This document shows, in pieces, positions 1 through 10,273 of a stretch of 64,000 nucleotides of DNA. Position 1 is the first letter of the stretch. Every line of letters starts with the position of its first letter. The notes below the pieces were generated by a model that saw nothing but the letters and a program-made list of their open reading frames with translations, did no database searches and was not told the origin of the DNA. The position numbers were made by a program, and so were the translations under genes. The stretch spans positions 1 to 64,000 of the forward strand of contig CAUZLF010000709.1 in the NCBI GenBank assembly GCA_963580285.1. Direction: 5' to 3'. Source of the DNA: Lucinisca nassula. Taxonomy: Eukaryota; Mollusca; Bivalvia; Lucinida; Lucinidae.

Positions 1-299
1 TGTATTTACAATGTTCAAAAGATGGTAAAACTCCAAAAGCAGGTATTCTTATGTCCTGCACATCATATCATGGCTATACACATTTGAATAAAGTTTCAAC
101 AGTTTCAATGTTACAAAGCGTACACAAGAAATCATTATTTTCAATGTCCACAGGGCCATAATTCCAAAAGCAGTTAACCAGAGTAATGGTTCCTTGTTTC
201 TAGATGCTTAACATTTGTTCAATGTTTCATTGCAAATACCTGAAACAGTTTTCAGCTTGCAGAGCAGATACTAGTACATGGTAAAAATGGCTATTTTCA
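1..299. other. no feature recognised
   Basis: AT-rich sequence with no open frame, repeat unit or RNA-like structure that I can support. Confidence 0.5.
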
Positions 300-582
300 C
301 ATTACGCAAACACGCCTATACAAATACATTGCCACTTTTATCTCTGAAAAAAAAAATGAAAATTTTAAGATGAAAAATTGTGATATTTTTCTTATTTCTG
401 CTCAAAATATAGATTGTGGGCACTCGTTAGAAACGCCTCATCGAGGCGGTTCTAACAAGTACCCACAATCTATATTTTAGAGCAGAAACAAGAAAAATAG
501 GTATTCCCCCCTGAAACCCCAGTTTTACTATATAAAAGTGGGGTTCAAGGGGGTCAGAATCATATAGACGTGTTTTCGTGAT
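300..582. mobile_element. MITE family A, near-complete copy
   Basis: Palindromic non-autonomous element. The ends are inverted copies: it opens with ATTACGCAAACACGCCTATA and closes with ATAGACGTGTTTTCGTGAT. The centre (about 405-480) is a long hairpin whose arms read TAGATTGTGGGCACTCGTTAG and CTAACAAGTACCCACAATCTA around the loop-proximal pair CGCCTCATCGAGGCG. The left half carries a TTTCTTATTTCTGCTC stretch and the right half a CCCC-rich segment (AACCCCAGTTTTACTATATA). No coding capacity. I found no convincing target-site duplication, so the superfamily is open. About a dozen relatives occur between 3.6 and 22.5 kb. Confidence 0.7.
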
Positions 583-875
583 GAATATGTACTATGTTCA
601 AAGGGTCATAGCACCTAAAGTAAGTTAACCCTTATTATCGATTGCAAAAAGATTTAGCAAAACAGGCGTACAACTGTCAATCTATTGGTCTCGCGTAATC
701 ACAGGTTGTTTATAACTGCGTCATACTGTTCAAACATAATAACCAATCAGAAGTATTTTTGTGCAAGAGCGTCACCGATGATTATCTATAGTCCGTTTCG
801 TTTGATGCAAGTTTTCATTGACGTTCTCCGTAACTTCAGCCCTTATTTTGACGAAGTTGGATTTCAACTCCAGCT
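583..875. other. no feature recognised
   Basis: Unique-looking AT-rich sequence between a MITE and a SINE. A 66-codon open stretch here has no recognisable similarity. Confidence 0.4.
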
Positions 876-879
876 TGTT

Positions 880-1130
880 TATTGATTTGAGGTTAAACGT
901 CCCCGTCAACACTATTTATATCATTTTGGGGACGTTGCTTTACCCGACACAGATGAAATGACAACTCAAGTCCTGTCGCCCAATGAAGCCAAAGGCTTAC
1001 ATGCATTGGACTATCTGGCCTGGGCAGGCTTAGTCCTTCTAAACGGTTTACCAGTACTCATGTGTGGCCAGTTTCAGCTCTGCGTGGCGTCATCATTCTG
1101 CCCATTTTTTCTCCAAGTCGGGGTGGACTG
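880..1130 (-). mobile_element. SINE family A copy (diverged)
   Basis: Minus-strand copy of the window's commonest SINE. Reading plus, it runs from GATTTGAGGTTAAACGTCCC through CATTTTGGGGACGTTGC, CCTGTCGCCCAATGAA and GGTTTACCAGTACTCATGTG to a degenerate CCAAGTCGGGGTGG. Internal deletions (GACGTTGCTTTACCC) show it is old. Confidence 0.75.
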
Positions 1131-1230
1131 TCGCTTGTTGTCACCCAGTATTATGGACATACGCGAAAGGGAGAATTAGCCGTTGAATTTCTCTGCTGGC
1201 AGAAAACTCTATTTGCTTATTGGAGTACAC

Positions 1231-2323
1231 CACGCCTATGAAACGATAGAATGCGTAACCATTGGGTAAGAACGTGAAGCAATTAGAGCGACATCCGGTG
1301 AGGAATTAGATCGCTAAAAAGGGAAAGAAACTGGGCATTTTCTGTGTTTCATAAGTTATATAATTTTTACGAGGAAGTTATTTTAAAAACGGGGAATTAC
1401 ATTCAGGAGCCCATTGATATTGGCATCTTTGGAGTAAATACCAAATCCCGTACTTCACACATTTTAGCTAAATTTAGTTTCTCCTGCTGAAGGTGAACTC
1501 AAGCCTTAGAAAACGAGTGGTTTTTCGAGGTGTTTGTTGCCTTTTATTTATCACTGCGCTTTGCTACAAGTTCAGCGTATTAACATGCACACACAATAAA
1601 CATATATGGTTATATGTGTTGTGGATATTTTGCTTGTCAATGCAGCACTAGCGATAAATCACCACGGAAAAGGTCAAAAATGGTTGGTTACGCATTCGAT
1701 CTATAGAAATGATAACAAAACTTGCAACTATAAAGCGGATCTGTTTTCATCTCCACGGCCCCAGAATCACCCGCACCTTGTTCTACGGAACCATTTTTAG
1801 CCAACCTGATAAGCAGTGCCCTATTGATTCGATAATGACATAGTATTTTATGGAAACATTTTCAGTCTCCAGAATCATAGTACCTAATGATTTTCACTGA
1901 CTTTTACGCTGTGTTTGTTTTATCAATGGTCCGGTAATTGCCTGAAATGAAATAAAACAGGTTTTGGAGTTTTAATTTCTGCGAAGAACTCCTCAGCTGT
2001 CAAAATTGGCTGGTTAAGCAATAGATCGGCTGGTTGAGCATTCGATAGCCATAGAGGAGAAAATCTCACCAGTTGCTGCCTAAGTAAATGCCAGCAGCTT
2101 ACTACAATAAAAGGTGGTCTACATATGATTTCTAAATTGTGTTAAAATCACCAGAGAAAGAAAGCCGTGATGAAAAATACTTTTCTGGACAAGACCATTA
2201 AATGTCTGGGTATCATGCTTATCTGACCGAATGATGCACAGATTCATAAATAAGAGGTGATTACTTGCTTTTGTAGAAAACAAAATGGCCAGCTTACGCT
2301 TTGTTAAGGCGATTAAATCTATA
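1231..2323. repeat. left arm of 1.09-kb long inverted repeat
   Basis: This segment is the reverse complement of 19635-20728, end to end and by eye about 95% identical. Landmarks in both arms are GAATGCGTAACCATTGGGTA, CATTCAGGAGCCCATTGATA, CATATATGGTTATATGTGTT and TAAATGCCAGCAGCTTACTA. Identity stops after GATTAAATCTATATC. The 15.3-kb MULE later inserted between the arms, so the ancestral structure was about 4.2 kb with about 2 kb of spacer. It may be a TIR or foldback transposon, or an inverted segmental duplication. No flanking target duplication is obvious. Confidence 0.85.
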
Positions 2324-2399
2324 TCGTGTTTCTATGGTCAAGCATTAGAGAGCCAGGTTGAGCATAAGACACTCATGATTATAAACTTGGTGCTTATAA

Positions 2400-2545
2400 A
2401 AAATAGAAGTAAAGCAATGATCAGGAATCAATACCTGCTGGCTATCCAAAATGCGATACATACAATCAGTGACAAACAATAACATAAATAAAACGCCAAA
2501 GAAGAACCGCCTTGTAACAGTCAGTGAAAAGAATTCCACTGGGAA
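2400..2545. repeat. fragment of unclassified dispersed repeat X
   Basis: Contains ATAGAAGTAAAGCAATGATC and GAAGAACCGCCTTGTAACAG, two landmarks of a repeat seen more completely at 52440-53640 and in part at 21485-22010, 23345-23600 and 30595-30870. No coding capacity. Confidence 0.5.
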
Positions 2546-2639
2546 TTGTTTGTCAATCGACCCAAAGGTGCTCAGAAGAAAAGCTGTTCTATGCTTAAGT
2601 GCACGTGAATATCACTGACTTGTCGGGAAAACTATTGAA

Positions 2640-2648
2640 TGAAAATAG
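2640..2648. repeat. 9-bp target-site duplication, left copy
   Basis: TGAAAATAG directly abuts the left terminal inverted repeat. The identical 9-mer follows the right one at 17978-17986. Nine bases is the duplication length typical of Mutator-like elements. Confidence 0.85.
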
Positions 2649-2828
2649 CGGTGAGTCGAAAAACCCAAATCTACCCAAATCCACTGTATTTACCCAAATC
2701 CACCCAAATCCACCTGATAATTACCCATATCCACCTATAGCTGGCCCATTTAAAGTCATATAAGTTGTTTTTAATGTTTACATGATAGAATATATCACTT
2801 TGGACAAATAAATAATCAAATTTAGTAA
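2649..2828. repeat. left terminal inverted repeat of the MULE
   Basis: Begins CGGTGAGTCGAAAAACCCAA, then several CCCAAATCCAC-type units, then TTAATGTTTACATGATAGAA and GGACAAATAAATAATCAAAT. It matches the reverse complement of 17790-17977 with few differences. The number of short internal CCCAAATCCAC units differs between the arms. Confidence 0.85.
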
Positions 2829-3087
2829 CTTGTAACAATTTAACACGCACTATACATCGCGTGTAGTGTAACGAAACTTTCAGTTGGTTGCCTAGGGTTA
2901 CCACTGTAATAATCATAGTTTACACACGTCTATTATAAATAATGTAAGATAATTGTAAACCTCGAAAAAATTATTTATTTATTTATTAAGAAAGGAAGAA
3001 AGGAAAGGAAAATAAATAGACAAGTGAATGTTTGACGGTTGAACGAAAAAAAAACAAAAAAACACACACACACACGGCCAACACTAA

Positions 3088-3679
3088 TGTCCGGGAATTG
3101 TCCGGGAAATGTCCGGGAATTCGCCGGGAAATGTCCGGGAAATTGGGGGTAGTGGTGCGTTATCCCTAATATTTCCACTTTGGGTGGTCAGAAATTAATG
3201 AAATTAGTATCAAATAAAATTTTTAGCTCCATCCTAAAAGATAAAAAAAAAATAATTTGATTTTTTAACGTTTTAGGGGTCCATTTTTCAAGTTAATTTG
3301 TCCGGGAAATTCTCCGATTTTTTCCCGGATTTGGGGGTAGTGGTGCGTTAATCCTAATATCTCGACTTTGGGTGGTCAGAAATTATTAAAATTAGTATCA
3401 AATGAAAATTTTAGCTCCATTCTAAAAGATTATTAAAAATAATTTTCATTTTTAATATTTTAGGGGTCCATTTCTGAAGTTAATTTGTCCGGGAAATTCC
3501 CGATTGTGTCCTGGATCTTGCGGTAGTTGTGCATTTTCATAAGATCTCGGTTTTTGGAGATCACTAATCGATAACAATTGATATATATTAAAATTATAAG
3601 TTCAATTCTAAAAGAATATAAAAAAATCGTTTTATACACCTCATTGAGGCAGTTCTAATGAGTACCCACAACCCGGATT
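3088..3679. repeat. left arm of inner 592-bp inverted repeat
   Basis: Opens with five short TGTCCGGGAA-like direct units, then diverged repeats of about 190 bp containing GGGGGTAGTGGTGCGTTA and CTTTGGGTGGTCAGAAATTA. It ends in half of a family-A palindrome. The mirror copy lies at 10432-11026, just beyond the transposase stop codon. No target duplication could be found outside the arms (flanks CAACACTAA and AAAACATGC). Confidence 0.8.
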
Positions 3680-3745
3680 GTGTTCCGTATGTTTGGGGAT
3701 TATGGCTCGTTTCCCTTAAAATATTGTTAAACTATAAAAATGAAA

Positions 3746-3832
3746 ATTATTTATTTATTTATTTGTCTATTTATCTATTTATTTATTTATTTATTTATAT
3801 ATTAGTTAATATATTTATTTATTTACAACCTA
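3746..3832. repeat. (TTTA)n-rich microsatellite
   Basis: Near-continuous ATTT/TTTA tetranucleotides with occasional GTCT and ATAT interruptions. Low complexity only. Confidence 0.9.
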
Positions 3833-4183
3833 ACAGCTGAGTACAAAAGAATGACAAAGCCAATCTCCTTTTAGAACACTGGACCCATCAGCAATTAGTT
3901 AATCAGGGCAATCAGCAATTAGTAAATATGGCAGGATTCGCCACGAATCACTCTTTATGGCACTACTGAATCTTTATGATGGAAAACAAAAGAATGATGA
4001 GGGAAAACAATTGAGGCAAGCTGTCTTGATAAGCTATTTGTTAGAGCCCATTCTGATTGCTGTTCAACTCACTTGTCATAGAAGCCATAGTACTATGTAT
4101 ATAAGACGTCAAAATTTAATTTGCATTCACTTGATAAATCTTATCACAATAGTTTGCTACTGTGTTTAAGAAATATCTGTGAG

Positions 4184-4318
4184 ATGGCTGTGTTATATTT
4201 GGGTGATTCTATCTTCAAATATTTACGGATTAATCGTTCTGGATCTTGTGTCCGGTATTCTAGTGGTGCTCGTGTCGAACAGCTTCCAGAGGGACTGCAT
4301 GGAGTCGAGGGATTTCAG
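4184..4318 (+). CDS. SGNH-type esterase, exon 1 (putative)
   Basis: Opens at an ATG and encodes 45 residues containing LGDSIFKYL, the GDS block-I motif of SGNH/GDSL hydrolases (the serine is the expected nucleophile), then YSSGARVEQLPEG. It ends at a good donor (TTTCAG|GTAAGT) in phase 0 and joins in frame to 5671, where GVVLHAGTNN supplies the block III-like motif. SGNH esterase domains occur in several transposable-element proteins, for example ORF1 of CR1-type retrotransposons, where they are thought to act as lipid or acyl esterases. Here the exon lies upstream of a MULE frame, inside the same transposon. Only the N-terminal half of the fold is visible. Confidence 0.6.
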
Positions 4319-5670
4319 GTAAGTTTAGTTATTACGGTGAAACTTCGGTAAACCGAACACACGGGTAATTCCTATAACTATGGCTAATCCGATGTGTTGT
4401 CCCTTGACATTTCTTTCGGAATCCCCAGATATCCATATATTTGGATTTTTGTTGTATGTCGTGTGCTCATTATAATCGCCTCACTGAGGCGATTCTAATG
4501 AGTACACACAACATGACTTTAATTTATAGAAGATCACAAATTAAGGCAAACAGTGTGGAACTTGGTCAAAGGTTTAACCCATATATGCCTAGCGTCCCAT
4601 TGGTGGGCCATTGACAAACAGTGTAGCTCTTGACCCATATATGCCTTGAGTCCCACCCGCGGGACATTGGCAGATAGTGTAGATCCAGATCAGATATTTT
4701 TAACCCAGATATCTAACTCATATATGCCTAGCGTCCCATTTGTGGGACATAGTCAAACAGTGTATACTCAAATGATCGGACGCTGCAAAACGTTGCGTCT
4801 GATCTGGGCCGCAAAATGCGGCATCCGATCTTGGTCTACACTATATGCTTAAACAACGACGAAATTTTACCACATCCATTTCTTGCTGGCAATGAATTAG
4901 GTGTTCAGACTTTGAGTGATTTGACGGACCATCATGAGCAGACGCTGCAAAATTTGGCGTCTGGGCCGCAAAATGCGACATCTGATCTGGTTCTACACTG
5001 TTTGCTTAAACAACGATGAAATTTAACCGCATTCATTTCTTGCTGGCGATGAATTAGCTGTACGGACTTTGAGCGATTTACGCACCATTAATTTTCTAAC
5101 GAGATTAAACATGTGTTAAGTAATTGCTTTAACTCATAAAGTTGACGTGTGCAGCATACCTGGGTTTAAATAGTAGAAAGTTACTTCCACAAAAGTTGTG
5201 TCCAATTGATATTTTGAATGAATGCTGTAATTTTGTTTGTTTGAATTGAGATTAAACATCACCGTCAACACTATTCTGGTCATTGTGAAGACTTTGCATT
5301 CCAATTTTGTAGGACGATATAGTTCATTGTTCACATTTCCAAAATGTCTACTTTTCTGTTAAAAATCGTCATATTTTCCCTATTTATACGGCAAACATGG
5401 GTTGTGGTTGCTCTCTAGAACATCCTCGTCGAGGCGGTTATAATGAGTGACAACAGTTTTCTTTATATAAAATGTTCTTATTTCTGCTAAAAATCGATTG
5501 TGGTTACTTTTTAGAAGCACTTCGCAGAGGATGTTCTGACGAGTAACCATACTGTGCGTTTTAAGCAGAGATCTAGAAATTGAAAATTTAGCAACACTAT
5601 ATAGGCTTGTTTTCGAAATGGGTAAATTTCATTTTCGGGGGGTAAAATTTTCAATTTTTTATCTTTTCAG
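4319..5670 (+). other. putative intron carrying palindromic repeats
   Basis: Runs from GTAAGT to a strong acceptor (TTTTTTATCTTTTCAG). It holds family-A hairpin cores at 4452-4516, 5395-5452 and 5478-5562. It also has a cluster of half-palindromes at 4540-5010 resembling the ACAGTGTAGATC / GATCTACACTGTTTGC arms of the TTAA-flanked MITE. The rest is unrecognised. Confidence 0.5.
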
Positions 5671-5777
5671 GGCGTGGTCCTGCATGCTGGAACCAACAAC
5701 GTGCCACATGAGAATCCCGAGAAGATCATCGAACGTTTTAGCAAGTTAGTAGTTGACATCCAGGAGAGAGTCCCAGG
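5671..5777 (+). CDS. SGNH-type esterase, exon 2 (putative)
   Basis: Starts right after a strong acceptor and continues exon 1 in phase 0 with GVVLHAGTNNVPHENP, an SGNH block III-like motif (GTN), followed by an amphipathic helix (KIIERFSKLVVDIQERVPGI). This frame closes at a stop at 5860-5862. The long transposase frame opens one register away, from about 5750. Either a donor is used here (CAG|GTATTA after 5777, or ACG|GTATGG a few bases on) or a 1-nt indel separates two parts of one ancestral protein. The exon end given is therefore approximate. Confidence 0.5.
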
Positions 5778-8700
5778 TATTACGGTATGGTGTGTCAGTT
5801 GCGTCCCGCCCGGCCATTGGATCTGCTGCCCGTCCTACTGTTGTGTCCCGCTCGACCGTTGAATCTGCTTCCCGTCCTGCTGTTGTGCCTGTTGTATCTG
5901 CTTCCCGTCCTGCTGTTGTGCCTGTTGTATCTGCTTCCCGTCCTGCTTTTGTGCCTGTTGTATCTGCTTCCCGTCCTGCTGTTGTGTCTGTTGCATCCAG
6001 CCCGACCGTTGAATCTACCGGCCGCCAGACTGATGTGTTGTCCAACCCTACTGGTGTGTCTGTTGCGTCCCGTCCTGCTGTTGTGTCTGTTGTATCCCGC
6101 CCGACCGTTGAATCTGCTTCCCGTCCTGCTGTTGTGCCTGTTGCATCCCGCCCGGCCGTTGAATCTGCTTCCCGCCCTACTGGTGTGTCTGTTGCGTCCC
6201 GCCCGGCCGTTGAATCTGCTTCCCGCCCTACTGGTGAGTCTGTTGCATCCCGCCCGGCCGTTGTTTCTGCTTCCCGTCCTGCTGTTGTGCCTGTTGTATC
6301 CCGCCCGACCGTTGTGTCTGCTTCCCGCCCTACTGGTGAGCCTGTTGTATCCCGCCCGACCGTTGAATCTGCTTCCCGCCCTACTGGTGAGCCTGTTGCA
6401 TCCCGCCCGGCCGTTGTTTCTGCTTCCCGTCCTGCTGTTGTCCCTGTTGTATCCCGCCCGACCGTTGTGTCTGCTTCCCGCCCTACTGGTGAGCCTGTTG
6501 TATCCCGCCCGACCGTTGAATCTGCTTCCCGCCCTACTGGTGAGCCTGTTGCATCCCGCCCGGCCGTTGTTTCTGCTTCCCGTCCTGCTGTTGTGCCTGT
6601 TGTATCCCGCCCGGCCGTTGTTTCTGCTTCCCGTCCTGCTGTTGTGCCTGTTGTATCCCGCCCGACCGTTGTGTCTGCTTCCCGCCCTAATGGTGAGCCT
6701 GTTGCATCCCACCCGACCGTTGTATCTATTCCTTGCAGCAATAGGTTTGAAGTTTTGACTCTCGAAGAGCAACCGGATCCACAAGCGTTGAGTCCGGTAC
6801 AGCACAAAGTCACTGGTAGAGATTCGATGGAATCCAAACGTGTGTCTGAGCGCTACTCTGCAGCTAAGTATCCGATTTCAAGAAGACACAATCGACAATT
6901 GATGAATCGTGGAATGTGTAAGTTGTCTAATTCAAACACAAATAACTGTGGTCGGCAAAATGAAGTTCCTATTAGTCAACGTGGTGGAGATGGAAGTGGT
7001 TCCGTAATTTTCCGCAAAAATGTCCAGAAACCAGTCTCGTCTGCATACGCCATAGACATTTTAAACCAGTGCGTCGAAGGCGTTTTTGAAACAGATCTTA
7101 TTTCGTCAGAAGCACCGATAAAACCTAGGGGAGGTGAAATTTTTGTTTTAGATACCGATCATTTTAGGAATAAACTATCTCGCAGAATCGATCAGTATAA
7201 TTGGGTAAATGATGGTTCTAAGAAATACCCTCCATCAGATCCCGTACTTATAAGATCAAGTTGGCGAATAAGAACTACCTCTGGCAATACTAAAAATAGG
7301 AAAGGATCGTGCTCAAATGCGTTTAAGAAAACAGAATATGGTTTACTTGGAAATGATAGGTATTTTTTGATACAATATACAGGCGATGAGACTACTTCCG
7401 AAGAGATGCCTCATGGTAACGCAAAAATGTCCGGAAAAAATTATGTAAGAACATGTCCATCTACAATTGATGTCATTAAAGACGGCATTGAGTCAGGATT
7501 AACAGCGGGTAAGGTGTATAACAAATTGAAATCAAGCGTGGATGGACAAGCAGCACTTAGTAGGGCACCGCGTAATCTGAAGCAGGTAGAAAATATATAC
7601 ATGTCTATGCAACGCAAGAAAAGGCTCTCTCAGGACGATATTTATAATACATTAGAATTAGCCTATCAGCTTGACGGTTTTGTTATGCAATTCGACATTT
7701 TTCCCAGTTTATTGCTCGTTTTAGGACTAAAAGAAGCTATTAGAGATTTTAATGATTTATTGCAAATTAAGAGAAACGAAAAACCATTTCTTTCTATCGA
7801 TACCACATTTGAAACTGGCAATTTTTATATAACACCCATTGTCTACAAAAATTTTCTTTTCAAAAGCGAGCCTACTATTCCATTGGCATTTTTGATTCAT
7901 GAGAAAAAAGACCAAAAATTTCAGGAACGCTTCCTTTCAGTTTTGAGCCACGAATGTCCAAACTTAAAGCAAAAGCAAGTTATTTTTGTTGCTGATAGAG
8001 AAAAAGCACTTACAAACGCGATTTCTGAGAAACTACCTTCCGCATTCGTCGTTCATTGTTGGAACCATGTACGTAAAGATGCCAAGGAATGGTTAAAGAA
8101 AAGGAAAGCGCCGAAAGACAACATTGAAGAATACATGGAAAATTTAGACACTCTTTTACGATGCAACTCCGAACGAGACTTTATTGAAACATTTGATAAA
8201 TTAAGTATGCCATGGTGTCCTAATTACCGCAACTATTTCGAAGAGAATATCAAGCCCGACATTTTAAAATATTCGGGCAGATGGATCTTGGAAGAACATG
8301 ATATATATAATCCTTATTCGGGTGTTACAACCAACATTTCTGAAGGTTTTAATAATATCATTAAATGGGTTAATAATCATAAAAAACTTCCGGTGGATAA
8401 TATGGTATTAAGTTTGTTTTATCTTCAAAATTCAATTTATTGTGAAATCTTACGTGGGAGGACTGGGTTAGGAAATTATACACTAAAGGATGAATTTGGT
8501 TATGTCGCTATAGAACCTGACGACTTAAAATATCCGCATAATATAGTACATCCGGACGATATACTAAAAACTGTAAAAAGCAAGATCGATTCGTTGCAAC
8601 CTGTCTCAAATACGGAAATTTTAGAAGATTTATGTGATTCCTCAAGAGTCTGTGATCCGGACACATTGCATACGGACACAGGTATCAACGCGGTTATCAG

Positions 8701-10273
8701 CACTGATGAAGAGCCCATTTCTGAAACCGTATCAGAAGAAATTAGTGTGCAGGATGAGTTTAAAAAACCATTCGAAAACCAAACAGAAATGGCAGAAAAG
8801 GTTGTTCAAGGAGATGGGGTCAGGTTTGTACCCAGTATGAAAGCATACATGGTTCAAGGAATTAGAGGGAAAACTTACAGTGTCACTTTACATCCAAAGG
8901 AAGTATGTCATTGCCCTTCGACTGCAACTTGTTATCACATTTTGGCTGCAAAACTTTTTATAGGTATGAGTGTGAAGTCCGATAAACAAGAGAGGAAGTT
9001 GGTAAGTTTAATGAGATATAAGAGCAGACCGAGATCTCAGAAAAAAATTGGCCAGAAAAAGCCGAAAAAGTCAGACTTTGAGTTAATACCTGCACCTGGT
9101 TCTGAAACAGCTATGGAAATGCAGCTAGACATTTCTCCGCCTGCATCGCCAACTGCGAACGATGGCTGCGACATTAGCTGTCAGAAGTCAAAACAGTCTA
9201 AACAGTCGGGTAGTTCAAAGAAGAAAGTGTCCAAGCAAAGTAGTAAACAGGAAAGTAGTGCTAAACTCAACATTGGAAGCAGTTCAAATAAATTATCATG
9301 TTCGAAGCGAAAACGGCTTAGCCTAAGAAAACTTGAATTTAGTCCTTCTCCGGAAAATAAGAAACGTGTAAGGATTTGTATTCCAGAAAAGTCCCCGTTG
9401 ACCGGTTGTGATGAACTTCTTGACTTAGAACAGTATGAAACTTCGGAAACTAATACTAGTGCTCTCGCTGATTTTGAAGACAATTGGTTGCCAGAGTTTA
9501 ACCTAACATTAAAAGATAAAACTATCATCACAAATAATGAGTGGTTATCAGATAAACACATGTTGGCCGTTAGTAGCATATTACAAAAGCAATTTCCACA
9601 TATTAATGGGCTTCAGGACACAAAAAACGCTCCTTTCTTCGTCGATGAAAAGCAGTATTGGAATACAAAACATCCTTTTGAACAACAAATTTCACCAAGC
9701 GTACAATTACATTTTGACGGATCTAATCACTGGACTATGAGCTTTTCTACAACTAAAGAGGCAGATATTTATTATATAGATAGCTTAGGAGCAAATTTGA
9801 AGGATTTGAAAAACAACGTTAAGATTCAGATTTCTCAAATTTACAAAAATGCAGCCTCTAATAATGTTTTGCAAGTCAAAATTCCGCGCGTTCAACAACA
9901 GCCGAATTCTAATGATTGCGGGCTTTTTGCAATAGCGAACGTGGTAGAGTTTTGTTTTGCTCCGAATTCATTTAACACTAGAATAATATACGACGTGACA
10001 AAAATGAGACAGCATTTAGTTGAATGTTTGGAAAATGGAAAAATGTCAGCGTTTCCGAAAGAAAAAGATACAGGCAGGCGTAAACTTCATTCATTCACTT
10101 GTAAAATCGTAAAAATTCCAGTCTGGTGCTTCTGCAAAATGCCTGAGTGTATTGATAACATGATTTGCTGTGATAATCGTAAGTGCAAAATTTGGTTTCA
10201 TAGAATATGTTTAGGTCTGAATTCATCATCAAATCAATGGCAGTGTCCGTCTTGTGAGCAGCAACATGTGTGA
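5753..10273 (+). CDS. MULE transposase with SWIM, Ulp1 protease and PHD domains
   Basis: Open frame of 1506 codons; the first codon is simply where the frame opens (TTG), so the true start or splice entry is unknown. Domains in order: residues about 10-328, a minisatellite of SRP-rich 17-residue units; about 390-640, a basic N-terminal region; about 680-900, a MULE-type DDE core with D683 (IDTTFE), D748 (FVADREKAL), the CWNH motif (C769, H772) and E864 (SEGFNN); 1052-1062, a SWIM finger CxCx5CxH; about 1090-1200, a Lys/Ser-rich linker; about 1255-1425, a Ulp1/C48 cysteine-protease fold with H1326 (NHW), D1343 (YIDSL), Q1383 and C1389 (NDCG); 1459-1501, a PHD finger (C4HC3). The catalytic residues I can place in both enzyme domains are present and there is no internal stop. 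The protein should cut and rejoin the element's TIRs. The protease may act on SUMO-like conjugates and the PHD finger on histone tails, but both are inferred from family. Confidence 0.85.
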   Translation: MTSRRESQVLRYGVSVASRPAIGSAARPTVVSRSTVESASRPAVVPVVSASRPAVVPVVSASRPAFVPVVSASRPAVVSVASSPTVESTGRQTDVLSNPTGVSVASRPAVVSVVSRPTVESASRPAVVPVASRPAVESASRPTGVSVASRPAVESASRPTGESVASRPAVVSASRPAVVPVVSRPTVVSASRPTGEPVVSRPTVESASRPTGEPVASRPAVVSASRPAVVPVVSRPTVVSASRPTGEPVVSRPTVESASRPTGEPVASRPAVVSASRPAVVPVVSRPAVVSASRPAVVPVVSRPTVVSASRPNGEPVASHPTVVSIPCSNRFEVLTLEEQPDPQALSPVQHKVTGRDSMESKRVSERYSAAKYPISRRHNRQLMNRGMCKLSNSNTNNCGRQNEVPISQRGGDGSGSVIFRKNVQKPVSSAYAIDILNQCVEGVFETDLISSEAPIKPRGGEIFVLDTDHFRNKLSRRIDQYNWVNDGSKKYPPSDPVLIRSSWRIRTTSGNTKNRKGSCSNAFKKTEYGLLGNDRYFLIQYTGDETTSEEMPHGNAKMSGKNYVRTCPSTIDVIKDGIESGLTAGKVYNKLKSSVDGQAALSRAPRNLKQVENIYMSMQRKKRLSQDDIYNTLELAYQLDGFVMQFDIFPSLLLVLGLKEAIRDFNDLLQIKRNEKPFLSIDTTFETGNFYITPIVYKNFLFKSEPTIPLAFLIHEKKDQKFQERFLSVLSHECPNLKQKQVIFVADREKALTNAISEKLPSAFVVHCWNHVRKDAKEWLKKRKAPKDNIEEYMENLDTLLRCNSERDFIETFDKLSMPWCPNYRNYFEENIKPDILKYSGRWILEEHDIYNPYSGVTTNISEGFNNIIKWVNNHKKLPVDNMVLSLFYLQNSIYCEILRGRTGLGNYTLKDEFGYVAIEPDDLKYPHNIVHPDDILKTVKSKIDSLQPVSNTEILEDLCDSSRVCDPDTLHTDTGINAVISTDEEPISETVSEEISVQDEFKKPFENQTEMAEKVVQGDGVRFVPSMKAYMVQGIRGKTYSVTLHPKEVCHCPSTATCYHILAAKLFIGMSVKSDKQERKLVSLMRYKSRPRSQKKIGQKKPKKSDFELIPAPGSETAMEMQLDISPPASPTANDGCDISCQKSKQSKQSGSSKKKVSKQSSKQESSAKLNIGSSSNKLSCSKRKRLSLRKLEFSPSPENKKRVRICIPEKSPLTGCDELLDLEQYETSETNTSALADFEDNWLPEFNLTLKDKTIITNNEWLSDKHMLAVSSILQKQFPHINGLQDTKNAPFFVDEKQYWNTKHPFEQQISPSVQLHFDGSNHWTMSFSTTKEADIYYIDSLGANLKDLKNNVKIQISQIYKNAASNNVLQVKIPRVQQQPNSNDCGLFAIANVVEFCFAPNSFNTRIIYDVTKMRQHLVECLENGKMSAFPKEKDTGRRKLHSFTCKIVKIPVWCFCKMPECIDNMICCDNRKCKIWFHRICLGLNSSSNQWQCPSCEQQHV
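5785..6735 (+). repeat. in-frame coding minisatellite, 51-bp units
   Basis: About 950 bp of tandem units. The first few are 33 bp (VSASRPAVVPV-like); most are 51 bp encoding 17 residues of the form SRPTVESASRPTGEPVV. Because unit lengths are multiples of three, several other frames on both strands also stay open for over 300 codons; those are shadows. The array sits between the SGNH segment and the transposase core, and is rich in Ser, Arg, Pro and Val like a flexible linker. Confidence 0.9.

Noticed and set aside
5746..6837. Long open frames in other registers and on the minus strand across the minisatellite
   Set aside because: They exist only because the repeat units are multiples of three; the plus frame that continues into the transposase is the one with domains.
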